Source of the DNA: Actinoallomurus liliacearum
Lineage (GTDB): Bacteria > Actinomycetota > Actinomycetes > Streptosporangiales > Streptosporangiaceae
Reading direction: 5' to 3'
Assembly: GCF_039542035.1 (NCBI RefSeq)
Contig: NZ_BAABHJ010000015.1
Span: 1 to 64,000 of the forward strand
Length of the DNA: 64,000 nucleotides
In this document: one piece after another, positions 8,050 through 16,957 of the stretch
Layout of the letters: the number at the start of each line of letters is the position of its first letter
Numbering within the stretch: the stretch's first letter is position 1
Notes under the pieces: model-generated
Database searches by the model: none
Seen by the model: the letters and a program-made list of their open reading frames with translations, nothing else
What the model was told of the DNA's origin: nothing
Position numbers and translations under genes: made by a program

Positions 8050-9480
8050 TCAGAGGGGATGGGCGCGGATCAGGCGCGTCTCTCCGGGCCGGAGGGTCGC
8101 GCTGTAGGAGTCCGTCACCATGCCGGTGTCCTTGCCGGACCACAGGTCGGTGACGTCGGCGCTGCCGGAGAAGCCGACCTGTGACCAGGTGACGCTGATG
8201 GCGGAGTCGCCGGACGTGCCGGTGTTGAACAGCGCCACGACGTAGTCGCCGTTCGACTCCTTCTTGCGCCAGACCTGCTTGACGCCGCTGTTCACGATCC
8301 GGCTCGCGGCGACACCGTCCTGGTCGACGCCGATGAGCCGGTCGTTGGTCAGCATCGCCTTGTCGGTGCCGTTCAGGGCCGTAAGGTCGGTGCCGAGCAG
8401 CAGCGGTGAGGCCGCCATCGCCCACAGCGTGAACATCGACCGGCGCTGGTCGGCGGTCAGGCCGGCCTGGTCACCGTTGCCGATCTCCAGGGAGTCCAGG
8501 TCGTTCCAGCCGCCCGGCCCGGCGTACTGCTGCCAGGAGGCGGCTGACCCGAACCGGGTCGACACGTGCGACCAGTCCGTCAGCGGGTAGCCGCTGCCGT
8601 TGGAACCCGAGCCGCAGTAGCACTCGACGTCGCCCTGGGTGCGCCAGCTGTTGGCCAGCTTCTTCCAGGTCGCGGCGTTGGCGATGGGCAGATTGTTGGA
8701 CAGCGCGAAGTTGATCGGACGGCCGGTGGCGCGCAGCGCCTTGTCCCACGCCTGGACGTCGGCGACGTCGGCGCCGCCCACTCCGTCGATCTTGAGGTAG
8801 TCGACGCCCCACGAGGCGAACTGCTTCGCCCAGGAGTTCACGAACTCCTGCGCGCCCGCCTTGGAGTAGTCGATGTAGTACATGTTCTTGCAGTTGTAGT
8901 TCTTCTCCGTCTTGGACGTGTCCGCGATGTCCTTCGCGTGGTATGACGTGCCCTCCACCGGGGTGTTCTTGGTGACGGCGTTCTTGGCGATGCCGGGCGT
9001 CACGTAGAAGCCGAACTTCAGTCCCTTGCCGTGCACATAGTCGGCGAGCGCCTTGATGCCGGACGGGAACTTGGACGTGTCGACGGCCCAGCGGCCGTAC
9101 GAGTCGACGGTGAAGCCGTTCGAGTCGCACTTCTGCCAGAAGTCGTCGAGGTTGACGTAGACGAAGCCGTGGTCCTTCAGGCCGCTGCTCGCGAGAGCGT
9201 CGGCCTGGGCCTTGATCTTCGCCTCGGTCGGCCAGCGGCGGACGAAGCTCCAGCTGCTCCAGCCCATCGCGGGCCGGACCGATTGACCGTTGTCCGACGC
9301 GTGCGCCGCGCCCGGTACGGCCAGCGCGGTGGCCGCCACAACGAGGGCGCGCCCGATGGCGCTCGCTCCGCGAGCGCGGTTCGCGGCGCCCAACGCGCCG
9401 TCTTCCCTCGTCGCTCTGGTCGCTGCGCTCCCGGCGCTCCTCAGTCCAGACGACGCGCGCCGCTCACGACGGGCCCTCAC
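8050..9480 (-). CDS. Secreted alpha-galactosidase, glycoside hydrolase family 27
   Basis: GH27 melibiase-type enzyme that removes terminal alpha-galactosyl groups. The barrel begins MGWSSWSF; YLKIDGVGG carries the nucleophile Asp; SWRTQGDVE carries the acid/base Asp; WNDLDSLEIGNG is also characteristic. A C-terminal beta domain follows from about residue 385. The secretion signal ends AVPGAAHAS. The N-terminus is odd: about 45 Arg/Ala/Gly-rich residues precede the hydrophobic core and overlap a repetitive palindromic stretch, and no good internal start exists. I choose the GTG at 9480, with GGGAG upstream, two bases after the GH28 stop. It is the last gene of the GH29-GH105-lyase-GH28-GH27 operon. 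Confidence 0.88.
   Translation of the reverse strand: MRARRERRASSGLRSAGSAATRATREDGALGAANRARGASAIGRALVVAATALAVPGAAHASDNGQSVRPAMGWSSWSFVRRWPTEAKIKAQADALASSGLKDHGFVYVNLDDFWQKCDSNGFTVDSYGRWAVDTSKFPSGIKALADYVHGKGLKFGFYVTPGIAKNAVTKNTPVEGTSYHAKDIADTSKTEKNYNCKNMYYIDYSKAGAQEFVNSWAKQFASWGVDYLKIDGVGGADVADVQAWDKALRATGRPINFALSNNLPIANAATWKKLANSWRTQGDVECYCGSGSNGSGYPLTDWSHVSTRFGSAASWQQYAGPGGWNDLDSLEIGNGDQAGLTADQRRSMFTLWAMAASPLLLGTDLTALNGTDKAMLTNDRLIGVDQDGVAASRIVNSGVKQVWRKKESNGDYVVALFNTGTSGDSAISVTWSQVGFSGSADVTDLWSGKDTGMVTDSYSATLRPGETRLIRAHPL
9359..9377. repeat. GC-rich inverted repeat inside the GH27 N-terminal extension
   Basis: GCGCTCGC at 9359-9366 and GCGAGCGC at 9370-9377 form a perfect 8-bp stem with a three-base loop. 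Surrounding bases (about 9340-9480) are repetitive CGCTC/GAGCG-type sequence and encode the low-complexity N-terminus of the galactosidase. It looks like an intergenic repeat that is now read through. Confidence 0.45.
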
Positions 9481-9482
9481 CG

Positions 9483-11006
9483 TCAGCTCCCGCACGACCG
9501 GGTCGAGCCGCCGCTGGTGGCGACGCGCAGCGATTCGCCGGAGGTGTTGGCGCTGTTCGTCGCGCAGTAGCCGTCGATGCTCTGGAAGAGCATGTCGGAG
9601 GGGCTGTCGCCGCCGCGCTGCGCGGTGAAGCGGTCGAAGCTGATCGCGCTGCCGGTGTTGGCGATGACCGCGGGCCGGCCGTCGTCCTTGCTGAACCGGA
9701 CGGAGCTGTTGACGAACTTGATGTTGTTCGCGTTGTGGATGTACCAGCCGTACGCGGGGCGGGTGCCGATGCTCTTCGGGTTGTAGTCACCGCTGTCGCT
9801 GGGGACGCCGGTGCCCATCGTGCCGTTCCCGCCGGGCACGGTCAGGTTGACGTTCGTGAACGTCACGTTGCTGATCTGGTTGCCGCCGGACTGGCCCCAG
9901 ATGGTCGGGCTGAACGACGGGCTCACGCCGGTGCCGGCGACGTTGTCGAACGTGATGGCCGAGATGTGACCGACGCCGGGGCTGTTGCCGCAGCGTTTCC
10001 GGGTGCCGACCTTCAGCATGATCGGCGAGTGCACGCCGGACATCGTGATGTCGCTGTAGTGGACGTCGGAGATGTTCGCGCCGTCCATTGACACCATGCC
10101 GAGACCGGACTTCTCCGCGCCGGTGATGGTGATGTGGGAGAACCTGTAGTCGGTGAAGTCGCCGCAGGTCTCCGAGCCGAACATCAGCGCGTTGCAGCAC
10201 TTGGCTGACAGCTTCGAGTCGGTGACGGTGACGTGGCCATTCGGCAGCTTGGTGCCGAGGGCGTAGTCGCTCTTGAACGGCAGGGCGTCGTCGTTGGCGG
10301 CGATGTTCGCATTGCTGATCGCGACGTTGGTCGTGCTGATGATGTTCCAGCCGTCGCGGTCGCTCGCCGTGTCGATGGTCAGATGGTCGGACGTGACGTG
10401 GTCGCAGCCGTTGACGAGCGCCGCGAAGTGGCCACCGCGCCGCAGCGTGATGCCGCTGAGCGTGAGGTTCGTGCAGCGGGTCAGCGAGATGATCTTGTCG
10501 GCCTGCCCGCTGTCCGGGTTGCCGGTGATGAGGTGGCCGCCGCCGTCGATGGTCCCGGAGCCGGTGAACCCGATGTTGGTGAGCTTGTCACCGTAGATCA
10601 TCGCGTCGTGGAAGTGGCTGTGCCCGTAGTCCTGGTACTTGTCGTTGGAGTTCGACTCGGCCTTGTCGTAGCCGCTCCCGCTCGCGCCCTTGATGGTCGA
10701 GCCGGAGTCCAGCTGCAGCGTGACGTTGCTTTTCATGTGGATGGTGTTCGAGGACTTGTACGTCCCGGACGGGAAGCGCACCGTTCCGCCGCCCGCGTCG
10801 TTGGCCGCGGTGATGGCCTTGTTGATCGCGGAGGTGTCGTTGGCGTCGCCGTCGCCCTTCGCGCCGTAGTCCTTGACGTTGAAGGTGCCGGCGGCCGTCG
10901 TACGGGCGGTGGCCGCGAGCACGGGCGGTTGCACCAGCCCGAGGACGGCGACCAGCCCGATGAGCGCCGCCAGTGCCTGGGCGAGGGGTCTCAGTGTGGT
11001 CTTCAC
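9483..11006 (-). CDS. Secreted GH28 pectin hydrolase (polygalacturonase/rhamnogalacturonase type)
   Basis: 507 residues. Signal peptide to about residue 32 (LIGLVAVLGLVQPPVLAA). The parallel beta-helix opens with FNVKDYGAKGDGDANDTSAINKAI, the typical GH28/pectin-lyase-fold entry. NDDALPFKSD holds the catalytic Asp pair, and LMFGSETCGD replaces the GHG loop, a variant seen in exo-acting and rhamnogalacturonan-active GH28 enzymes. The exact substrate is therefore open. The GTG at 11006 overlaps the upstream lyase stop as GTGA and has GGGAAG upstream. Confidence 0.88.
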   Translation of the reverse strand: MKTTLRPLAQALAALIGLVAVLGLVQPPVLAATARTTAAGTFNVKDYGAKGDGDANDTSAINKAITAANDAGGGTVRFPSGTYKSSNTIHMKSNVTLQLDSGSTIKGASGSGYDKAESNSNDKYQDYGHSHFHDAMIYGDKLTNIGFTGSGTIDGGGHLITGNPDSGQADKIISLTRCTNLTLSGITLRRGGHFAALVNGCDHVTSDHLTIDTASDRDGWNIISTTNVAISNANIAANDDALPFKSDYALGTKLPNGHVTVTDSKLSAKCCNALMFGSETCGDFTDYRFSHITITGAEKSGLGMVSMDGANISDVHYSDITMSGVHSPIMLKVGTRKRCGNSPGVGHISAITFDNVAGTGVSPSFSPTIWGQSGGNQISNVTFTNVNLTVPGGNGTMGTGVPSDSGDYNPKSIGTRPAYGWYIHNANNIKFVNSSVRFSKDDGRPAVIANTGSAISFDRFTAQRGGDSPSDMLFQSIDGYCATNSANTSGESLRVATSGGSTRSCGS

Positions 11007-11818
11007 GATTTCTTCCCTTGGTATCCGCGCATGTTGGTGAGGAGCATGTAGCAGTCCTGGAGGGAGCCGGAGGTGTCGCCGAGGGAGCGGTAGATCCCCC
11101 ACTTGGGCCGGACGCGGTCGGCGAGGAAGGTGTCGACGCCGCTCTTCGCGGCGTCGATGACGGTCGTGCCGCCCTTCTTGAGGATCCAGCGGACCGCGCC
11201 GGTGGATCCGTCGCCGATGGTGACCTGGAAGTCGACGTCGATCCAGGTGTCGTGCAGCGGCGCGAGGGCGGTCCGGCCGACGAGGACGTCGCCCTCGATG
11301 ACCTTGAGCTCGATGGTCTCCGCACCGCCGACCCGGCGCAGCGACTGGACGACGATCGGGCTGCTGCCCGTCCCCGGCTGCTTCAGCTGCATGATGTGCG
11401 TGAAGGTCGTCGTCGCCTTGAGCGAGCTCGGGATGTACATCGAGTACGTCATCCGCCAGATCTCACCGGCGTGCCACGTCAGGTAGGAGTCGCCGTTGCG
11501 CATCCCGGTGACCTCCTGGCGCTGCCGGTCGGTGGAGGTGTCCCGGTCGACCATGTGCATGTTGAAGCGGAAGTTGTTGCCCTGCGCGAAGATGTGCGGC
11601 TGCCCGGCCGGATGCGAGTCCGCGCGGTCGTCCTCGATCGTCTCGAACGCCTTGAGGCCGACGCTGCTCGCGGCGGGCGCCCACTTCTGCGTCCACGCCG
11701 TTGCGGCGAGGGCCGGGGCGCGCAGTGCGCCGGGCAGGGCCGTGGCGGCGGCGCCGCCGAGCGCCGTGCCGAGAATCGTGCGCCGAGAGAGGCCGGCGCG
11801 GAGCGGTTCGGGGGTCAT
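11003..11818 (-). CDS. Tat-exported heparin lyase I-like polysaccharide lyase
   Basis: 271 residues. SRRTILGTALGG is a twin-arginine signal, so the protein is folded before export. The mature part resembles the heparin lyase I-like jelly-roll family (WTQKWAPAAS at the start; FNMHMVDRD, WHAGEIWRMTYSMYIP, HIMQLKQPG and WIDVDFQVTIGDGSTGAVRWIL in the core). In soil actinomycetes this fold is used on several acidic polysaccharides. Given its place between GH105 and GH28 genes, I infer action on a uronic-acid-containing plant polymer rather than heparin. ATG at 11818 overlaps the GH105 stop as ATGA. Confidence 0.75.
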   Translation of the reverse strand: MTPEPLRAGLSRRTILGTALGGAAATALPGALRAPALAATAWTQKWAPAASSVGLKAFETIEDDRADSHPAGQPHIFAQGNNFRFNMHMVDRDTSTDRQRQEVTGMRNGDSYLTWHAGEIWRMTYSMYIPSSLKATTTFTHIMQLKQPGTGSSPIVVQSLRRVGGAETIELKVIEGDVLVGRTALAPLHDTWIDVDFQVTIGDGSTGAVRWILKKGGTTVIDAAKSGVDTFLADRVRPKWGIYRSLGDTSGSLQDCYMLLTNMRGYQGKKS

Positions 11819-13023
11819 CGCGTCGTTCCTTCGGTGTGGATGAACTGCTCGTTCATGATCAGGAAGGCGCCGAGGCCGTGGAAGTCGTTGGTCGCCCGGG
11901 TCCGGCCGACGTAGTAGGAGTACGAGCCGACGTTCGTGCCGACCGAGATGTCGGTCAGGTTCGTCCGTCCGTCGCTCCCCAGCGAGATCTTCTTCAGCAC
12001 GCCCTGGTAGGCGCGGTCGGCGACCGCCTTGTAGTGCGCGTCGACGTAGCCCTGCTCCACCGCCCGCGACAGCGCGAACGCGAACATGCTCGAGCAGGAC
12101 GTCTCGGTCCAGTCGCCGGACTGCGTGCCCTTGTCGACCACCTGGAACCAGCGACCCGTTGCCGAGTCCTGGTAGCGCTCGAGGCCGGCGGCGAGGTCGC
12201 GCAGGATGGTGAGCAGCTGCGGCCTCCGCGCGTTGGTCGCCGGGACGGCGTCCAGCACGTTGACGGTGGCCATGGCGTACCAGCCGATCGCCCGGCACCA
12301 GTGCTCCGGCGCCAGGCCGGTCTTCGAGTCCGCCCAGCTCGCCTTCTTGGAATCGTCGTAGGCGTGCCGCAGCAGGCCGTTGGAGACCTGCAGGTGGGTG
12401 CCGTACGCCACGAGCTGCTTGGTCGCCTCGTCGTCGGTGTAGGCGGTGTCGCCGAACTCCTCGCCGTACTCGACGAGGAACGGGTTGACCATGTACGCCC
12501 CGTCGGCCCACAGCTGGTGCGCCCGGCTGCTGGACGTCCCGTGCCAGAACGCGCCATCGGAGTTCCGCGGGTACGTCTTCAGCCGGTTGCGGATCTTCGC
12601 GGCGGCGGTCCGGTAGCGCGCCTGGCCGGTCTCGTGGTGCAGCAGGACGAGGATCCGGCCCGCCTGCATGCTGTCGAGGTTGTCGAAGCTCTGGTCGATG
12701 TTCCCCTTCGAGTCGACGAAGCGGTCCGCCCAGCTCTTGATGTACGACAGGTACTTCGCGTCGTGGGTGCGCTGGTAGACGAGGTACTGGCCGTACAGGT
12801 ACAGCCCGACCGGGTACGACCAGCCGCCGATCTTGCTCGGGGTGTCCCGCGCGATGGTCGAGTCGACCACCGCCACCGACCAGTCGGTGGCCGCCGTGGC
12901 GGCGCGCCCGTGGCGGACGGCCGACGCCGGCACGGTGAACGCGGTCAGCGCCGCGCAGAACACCGCCGTGAGCGCGACGAGGGGCCGCCCCGAGCCCAGA
13001 ATGCGCTTTCTCGGCCTACGCAT
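11815..13023 (-). CDS. Secreted GH105 unsaturated glucuronyl/rhamnogalacturonyl hydrolase
   Basis: 402 residues with an alpha/alpha-barrel. It cleaves the unsaturated uronic acid left at the end of oligosaccharides by polysaccharide lyases. The block HQLWADGAYMVNPFLVEYG contains the catalytic Asp (WADG); EHWCRAIGWYAMATVNVLD and GDWTETSCSSMFAFAL are further family signatures. A signal peptide ends near residue 36 (TVPASA), whereas many family members are cytoplasmic. The start overlaps the end of the GH29 gene by eight bases. Presence next to a lyase gene fits a lyase-then-hydrolase pathway. Confidence 0.9.
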   Translation of the reverse strand: MRRPRKRILGSGRPLVALTAVFCAALTAFTVPASAVRHGRAATAATDWSVAVVDSTIARDTPSKIGGWSYPVGLYLYGQYLVYQRTHDAKYLSYIKSWADRFVDSKGNIDQSFDNLDSMQAGRILVLLHHETGQARYRTAAAKIRNRLKTYPRNSDGAFWHGTSSSRAHQLWADGAYMVNPFLVEYGEEFGDTAYTDDEATKQLVAYGTHLQVSNGLLRHAYDDSKKASWADSKTGLAPEHWCRAIGWYAMATVNVLDAVPATNARRPQLLTILRDLAAGLERYQDSATGRWFQVVDKGTQSGDWTETSCSSMFAFALSRAVEQGYVDAHYKAVADRAYQGVLKKISLGSDGRTNLTDISVGTNVGSYSYYVGRTRATNDFHGLGAFLIMNEQFIHTEGTTR

Positions 13024-14776
13024 AGTCGGACCCCAGCCACATCTCGTCGATGAGCAGCTTCTTGTAGAACTTGGTGGCCGAGGACGCGGCCCACGTGCTG
13101 TCGACCTCGAGGCGGACGTAGCGCGCCGAGGAGATGCCGAGGTCGATGAACCGCACGCCGCGGGCGCTGGGCATCGTCCCGGACTTCACCGTCGACCAGG
13201 TCTTGCCGTCGGTGCTGGACTGGACCTTGTACGCCTTGATCCGTGCGGAGTCCTCGGTGTCCGACCGCTTGTAGCTCACCGACCACTCGCGCTGGTTGAC
13301 GCCGAGGTAGGCCACCTTCTTGGCGGAGCCGAGGTCGAGGGTGACGGTCACCGGCAGGGTGCCGTTGTTGTCCCACCACTTCAGGTAGCTGCCGTCGACG
13401 AGGTCGCCCGCCGGGTAGCCGCTCTTGGACACGCTCGCCGTCGCGGTCACGCCGGAGTAGATGCCGGTACGGCCGGACGTCTGGACCTTGAAGACGGTGT
13501 CGTAGGGGTCCCAACTGCTGATGCCGGTGATGGTCACGGAGCCGCCGGACTGGCTGAAGCTCATCGCCGCGCCGGTGCGCAGGTTCGTGACCCCGGTGAC
13601 CTTGTAGCCGTTGTCGCGGACCTTCAGCGTGCTCGTCGACGGCTTGGTCAGCACGTGGATGTAGTGCAGGTTCGGGTCGGTCTTGCTGATGGTGGTGACG
13701 CCGTACGCCCCGTCGTTCCACGAGCCGGGCTGTAGGCCGCCGTACATGTAGCCACCGCCCTCGGTCCCGTCGATCGAGCTCCAGATCGGGCCGAGGTAGG
13801 TGTTGAGGAAGTCGTTGTAGGAGGTCTGGTTCGACGGGAACCTGCCGTTGACCTGCGCCGTCTCGGCCATCAGCGACTTGATGGAGGAGCCGGCGTTGCT
13901 GACGAGCCGCCCGACGTTCAGCGCCTTGTCGACCGAGGAGTTGCTGCCGTCGTACCACCAGGCGCCAGTCGACGGGAGCTTGTAGCAGGCCTCGGTGAGG
14001 CGGGGCGCGGGGGACCAGGTCGCGGCCGGGTAGTCGTACGCCGGGGTCATGCCGGTCTTCTGCTCGTTGCTGACCGTGTCCATGATCGGCGTGTCTTCGT
14101 TGTTGTTGGACAGCAGCATGTCCGGCCGCTCCTGGCGGATCTTCTCGTAGAGACCGTGGTCGATCCAGTACTGGCTGTCGTTGTCGATCCAGAACCCGGC
14201 CAGGTCGGGGTAGTTCTGCATGACCTCGACGAAGTTGTCGTAGGAGAACTGCCCGAAGCCGTCGTTGGTCGTGAGGTCGACGGTCTTGCCCTTGTACTTG
14301 GAGTAGGCGGAGGAGTCGAGCCACTCGTGGCCGCCCTCGTCGTGCCACTGCGGGTCGTTGGTCATGTAGAGGATGACCTTCAGGCCCTTGGCCTTCGCCG
14401 CGCTGATCAGCTCGCCCAGGAAGTCGCGCTTGGTGGTGCAGCTGCCCGGGATCTTGGACGGCCAGGCTCGCGCGTAACCGAGCCGGCTGTGGAACGACGC
14501 GAGCACGAGGTACTTAGCGTGCAGCTTCTGGGCCTCGCTCACCCAGTAGTCCGCGCTCCAGCCGCCGTTCGTCACGTCGGACTCCCAGGCGCTGCAACTC
14601 GTGTGGGCGGGGCTCGTACGCAGGCCCCAGTGCAGGAACAGCCCGGCGGTGGAGTTGCGGAGCCAGTCCTGGCGCGGGTTGGTCAGCTCGGCCCGGGCGG
14701 GGCCGGCCGTCGTGGTGAGGGTGAGGGCGAGCGCCGCCAGACCGGCGGCCGGCAGGAGCAGTGATCGTCGTCGCAT
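13016..14776 (-). CDS. Secreted GH29 alpha-L-fucosidase with C-terminal F5/8 domain
   Basis: 586 residues. Signal peptide to ARAE near residue 30. The GH29 barrel shows GLFLHWGL, HAKYLVLASFHS and LAGFWIDNDSQYW, where the Asp of WIDN is the expected nucleophile. From about residue 440 a discoidin/F5/8-type carbohydrate-binding domain follows (SGYPAGDLVDGSYLKWWDNN to the C-terminus), ending LLIDEMWLGSDYA. Fucose decorates rhamnogalacturonan and xyloglucan side chains, which fits the operon. It is the first gene of the overlapping GH29-GH105-lyase-GH28-GH27 set. A fragment homologous to its last domain lies at 6120-6436. Confidence 0.88.
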   Translation of the reverse strand: MRRRSLLLPAAGLAALALTLTTTAGPARAELTNPRQDWLRNSTAGLFLHWGLRTSPAHTSCSAWESDVTNGGWSADYWVSEAQKLHAKYLVLASFHSRLGYARAWPSKIPGSCTTKRDFLGELISAAKAKGLKVILYMTNDPQWHDEGGHEWLDSSAYSKYKGKTVDLTTNDGFGQFSYDNFVEVMQNYPDLAGFWIDNDSQYWIDHGLYEKIRQERPDMLLSNNNEDTPIMDTVSNEQKTGMTPAYDYPAATWSPAPRLTEACYKLPSTGAWWYDGSNSSVDKALNVGRLVSNAGSSIKSLMAETAQVNGRFPSNQTSYNDFLNTYLGPIWSSIDGTEGGGYMYGGLQPGSWNDGAYGVTTISKTDPNLHYIHVLTKPSTSTLKVRDNGYKVTGVTNLRTGAAMSFSQSGGSVTITGISSWDPYDTVFKVQTSGRTGIYSGVTATASVSKSGYPAGDLVDGSYLKWWDNNGTLPVTVTLDLGSAKKVAYLGVNQREWSVSYKRSDTEDSARIKAYKVQSSTDGKTWSTVKSGTMPSARGVRFIDLGISSARYVRLEVDSTWAASSATKFYKKLLIDEMWLGSDYA

Positions 14777-14861
14777 GGGCGGGGTTCTTCCTGGGGGGAG
14801 AGGGACCGTCGCGGTCGGGGTGAGGGGTGACCGCGCCCCGGCCGGTGGGGCCGGGATGAGG

Positions 14862-14904
14862 GTGACCGCGCCCCGGGCCCCTGGCGCACCGGGGACGCGG
14901 TCAC
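14862..14904 (-). terminator. Stem-loop after the PQQ-type dehydrogenase gene
   Basis: GTGACCGCGCCCCGG at 14862-14876 pairs with CCGGGGACGCGGTCAC at 14889-14904 (one mismatch/bulge), 17 bases beyond the stop codon at 14921. There is no T-run, as is common in actinomycete terminators. A partial direct copy of the left arm lies at about 14828-14840. Confidence 0.6.
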
Positions 14905-14920
14905 GTATTCGGGGGGAGGG

Positions 14921-16957
14921 CTATTTCAGGTCGATCCGGAACACCTTGTCCGAGCCGTCGGCCTGGTTCCCGTTGTTGTCGCAGTTGGTGGTGGACAGCC
15001 ACAGCGCGTTCTTGCCGGGGATGGTCTCCACGGTCCGCAGTCGGCCGTACGTGTTCACGTAGTAGGCCGCCGGCGTGCCGGTGGTCGTGCCGTCGACCGG
15101 GACGCGCCACAGCCGCTGGCCCTTCAGCGCCGCGACGTACAGGGCGCCGTCGGCGTACGTGATGTCGCTGGGCGAGGCCTGGGACACCGACCACTGCACC
15201 TTCGGGTTGGTCATCCCGGAGGTGCTGCACTTCCCCTCACAGGTCGGCCAGCCGTAGTTCTTGCCCGGCTCGATGAGGTTGACCTCGTCGTACTTGCTGT
15301 TGCCGAACTCCGCCTCCCACAGGCGGCCCTGCGGGTCCCAGGTGATGCCCTGCGGGTTGCGGTGCCCGTAGCTGTAGACGAGCGTGCCGAACGGGTTGCC
15401 GGGGGCCGGCTTGCCGTCCGTGGTCATCCGCAGGATCTTGCCGTTCAGGGAGGTCTTGTCCTGCGCGAGGTCCGGCGTCTGCGCCTCGCCGGTGGTGGCG
15501 TACAGGTAGCCGTCCGGGCCGAACTTCAGCCGCCCGCCGTTGTGGTAGCGGTTCTTCTTGATGCCCTGGACGAGGACCGTGTAGCCGCTCAGCGAGCTGC
15601 CGTCGTAGGTCATCCGGACGATCCGGTTGCCCTCCGAGGCCGTGTGCATGATGTAGACGTAGTGGTCGTTGTTCCAGTTCGGCGAGACCGCGATGCCCAG
15701 CAGGCCGCCCTCGCCGTCGGTCGTCATGGCGTTCGGCACGGTGCCGACCTGGGTCTTCGTGCCGCTCTGGGTGAGCTTGAAGACCTTGAAGGAGTCGCGT
15801 TCGGTGATCAGCGCGGAGCCGTCCGGCAGCCAGGACATCCCCCAGGGGATCGTCCAGCCGGACGAGACGGTGGTGATGGTCGAGGGCACGCCGCCGCCGG
15901 AGGAGGCCCCCGTCTTCACCGTCACCGCGTTGCTCGCGTCGGAGACGTTGTTGCCCGCGTCCTTCGCCTTCACGGTGAACGTGTAGGAGGTGTTCGCGGC
16001 CAGGCCGTTGATCGTCGTGGAGGTGGTCTTGACCCCGGTGACGATGGCCGTGCCGCCGCTGTAGACGTCGTAGCCGGTGACGCCCACGTTGTCGGTGGAC
16101 GCGTCCCAGGCCAGGGAGACGCTGCCGCTCGTCACGCCGGTGGAGCGCAGGTTCGCCGGCGCGGTCGGCGGCTGCGTGTCGTCGGTCGCCGCGGTGGTCA
16201 CCGTGACGGTGGCGCTGCTGGGCGACACGTTGCCCGCGGCATCCCGCGCGAACACCGTCAGCCGGTACTGCGTCTTCGGCGTCAGCCCGGTGATGGTCTT
16301 GCTCGTCGCGGTGCCGGCGGCCTCGGAGATCTTGTTGCCGTCGTTGTAGATGTCGTAGGCGGCCACGCCGACGTCGTCGGTCGAAGCGTCCCAGGCGAGT
16401 GTGACGCTGTCGCTGGTCACTCCGGTCGAGTGGACGTCGCCCGGGGTGGTCGGCGCCTGGGTGTCGCCGCCCGTCGCGCCGTAGACCTGCAGCTCCTGCA
16501 GGGAGTAGCCGTAGCTGCTGGTGTTCCGGCAGCGCTTCGTGCCGTATACGCGGACGTAACGGCCGCTCGCCTTCAGCCCGGTCAGGTCGTCCGTGCCGCC
16601 GTCGCCGGAGGTCGTCGAGTAGACGTCCGTCCAGGTGGAGTGGTCGCCGGAGGTCTGCACGCGGTACGCCGTGGCGCACGAGGCGTCCCAGGTCAGCTTG
16701 ACCTCGCTGATCTGGGCGGTTGCGCCGAGGTCGACGTAGATCCACTGCGGGTCGGAGTCGCGTACGCTCGCCCACCGCGTGGAGGTGTCGCCGTCGACGG
16801 CGTACTTCGCGGCGTACCCCGATCCGCCTTCCGAGGACGCCGTCGTGGGTTTGTTCTGGCTCAGCAGCACGGGCGCGGCCGCGTGCGCCGAGGAGGTTGC
16901 GATCAACAGCCCGGCGCCGAGCACGCTCGCGCCGAGCCAGGCAAAGGTTTTCTTCAT
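14921..16957 (-). CDS. Secreted PQQ-type sugar dehydrogenase (GSDH/sorbosone dehydrogenase fold) with F5/8C and two FN3 domains
   Basis: 678 residues. Signal peptide 1-28; F5/8-type binding domain about 30-171; two fibronectin III domains about 178-265 and 272-360; six-bladed propeller about 366-678 resembling soluble aldose sugar or sorbosone dehydrogenases (IPWGMSWLPDGSALITER, EGGLLGIAVSPNW, YSYGHRNPQGITWDPQGRLWEAEFG with the conserved active-site His). Such propellers bind PQQ and oxidise sugars at the anomeric carbon. The binding and spacer domains suggest action on polysaccharide ends, an analogue of fungal AA12 enzymes. ATG at 16957 has AGGA upstream. The pqq operon lies 9 kb away. PQQ dependence is inferred, not shown. 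Confidence 0.85.
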   Translation of the reverse strand: MKKTFAWLGASVLGAGLLIATSSAHAAAPVLLSQNKPTTASSEGGSGYAAKYAVDGDTSTRWASVRDSDPQWIYVDLGATAQISEVKLTWDASCATAYRVQTSGDHSTWTDVYSTTSGDGGTDDLTGLKASGRYVRVYGTKRCRNTSSYGYSLQELQVYGATGGDTQAPTTPGDVHSTGVTSDSVTLAWDASTDDVGVAAYDIYNDGNKISEAAGTATSKTITGLTPKTQYRLTVFARDAAGNVSPSSATVTVTTAATDDTQPPTAPANLRSTGVTSGSVSLAWDASTDNVGVTGYDVYSGGTAIVTGVKTTSTTINGLAANTSYTFTVKAKDAGNNVSDASNAVTVKTGASSGGGVPSTITTVSSGWTIPWGMSWLPDGSALITERDSFKVFKLTQSGTKTQVGTVPNAMTTDGEGGLLGIAVSPNWNNDHYVYIMHTASEGNRIVRMTYDGSSLSGYTVLVQGIKKNRYHNGGRLKFGPDGYLYATTGEAQTPDLAQDKTSLNGKILRMTTDGKPAPGNPFGTLVYSYGHRNPQGITWDPQGRLWEAEFGNSKYDEVNLIEPGKNYGWPTCEGKCSTSGMTNPKVQWSVSQASPSDITYADGALYVAALKGQRLWRVPVDGTTTGTPAAYYVNTYGRLRTVETIPGKNALWLSTTNCDNNGNQADGSDKVFRIDLK

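Noticed and set aside
9340..9480. Fourth copy of the 68-bp micro-ORF repeat inside the GH27 start region
   Set aside because: Both contain GAGCG-type blocks, but the order, the coding frame and the GAAGGAGG end are absent, so it is not the same element.
11701..13053. Plus-strand open frame of 450 codons opposite GH105
   Set aside because: Shadow of the GH105 gene; no start context or motif.
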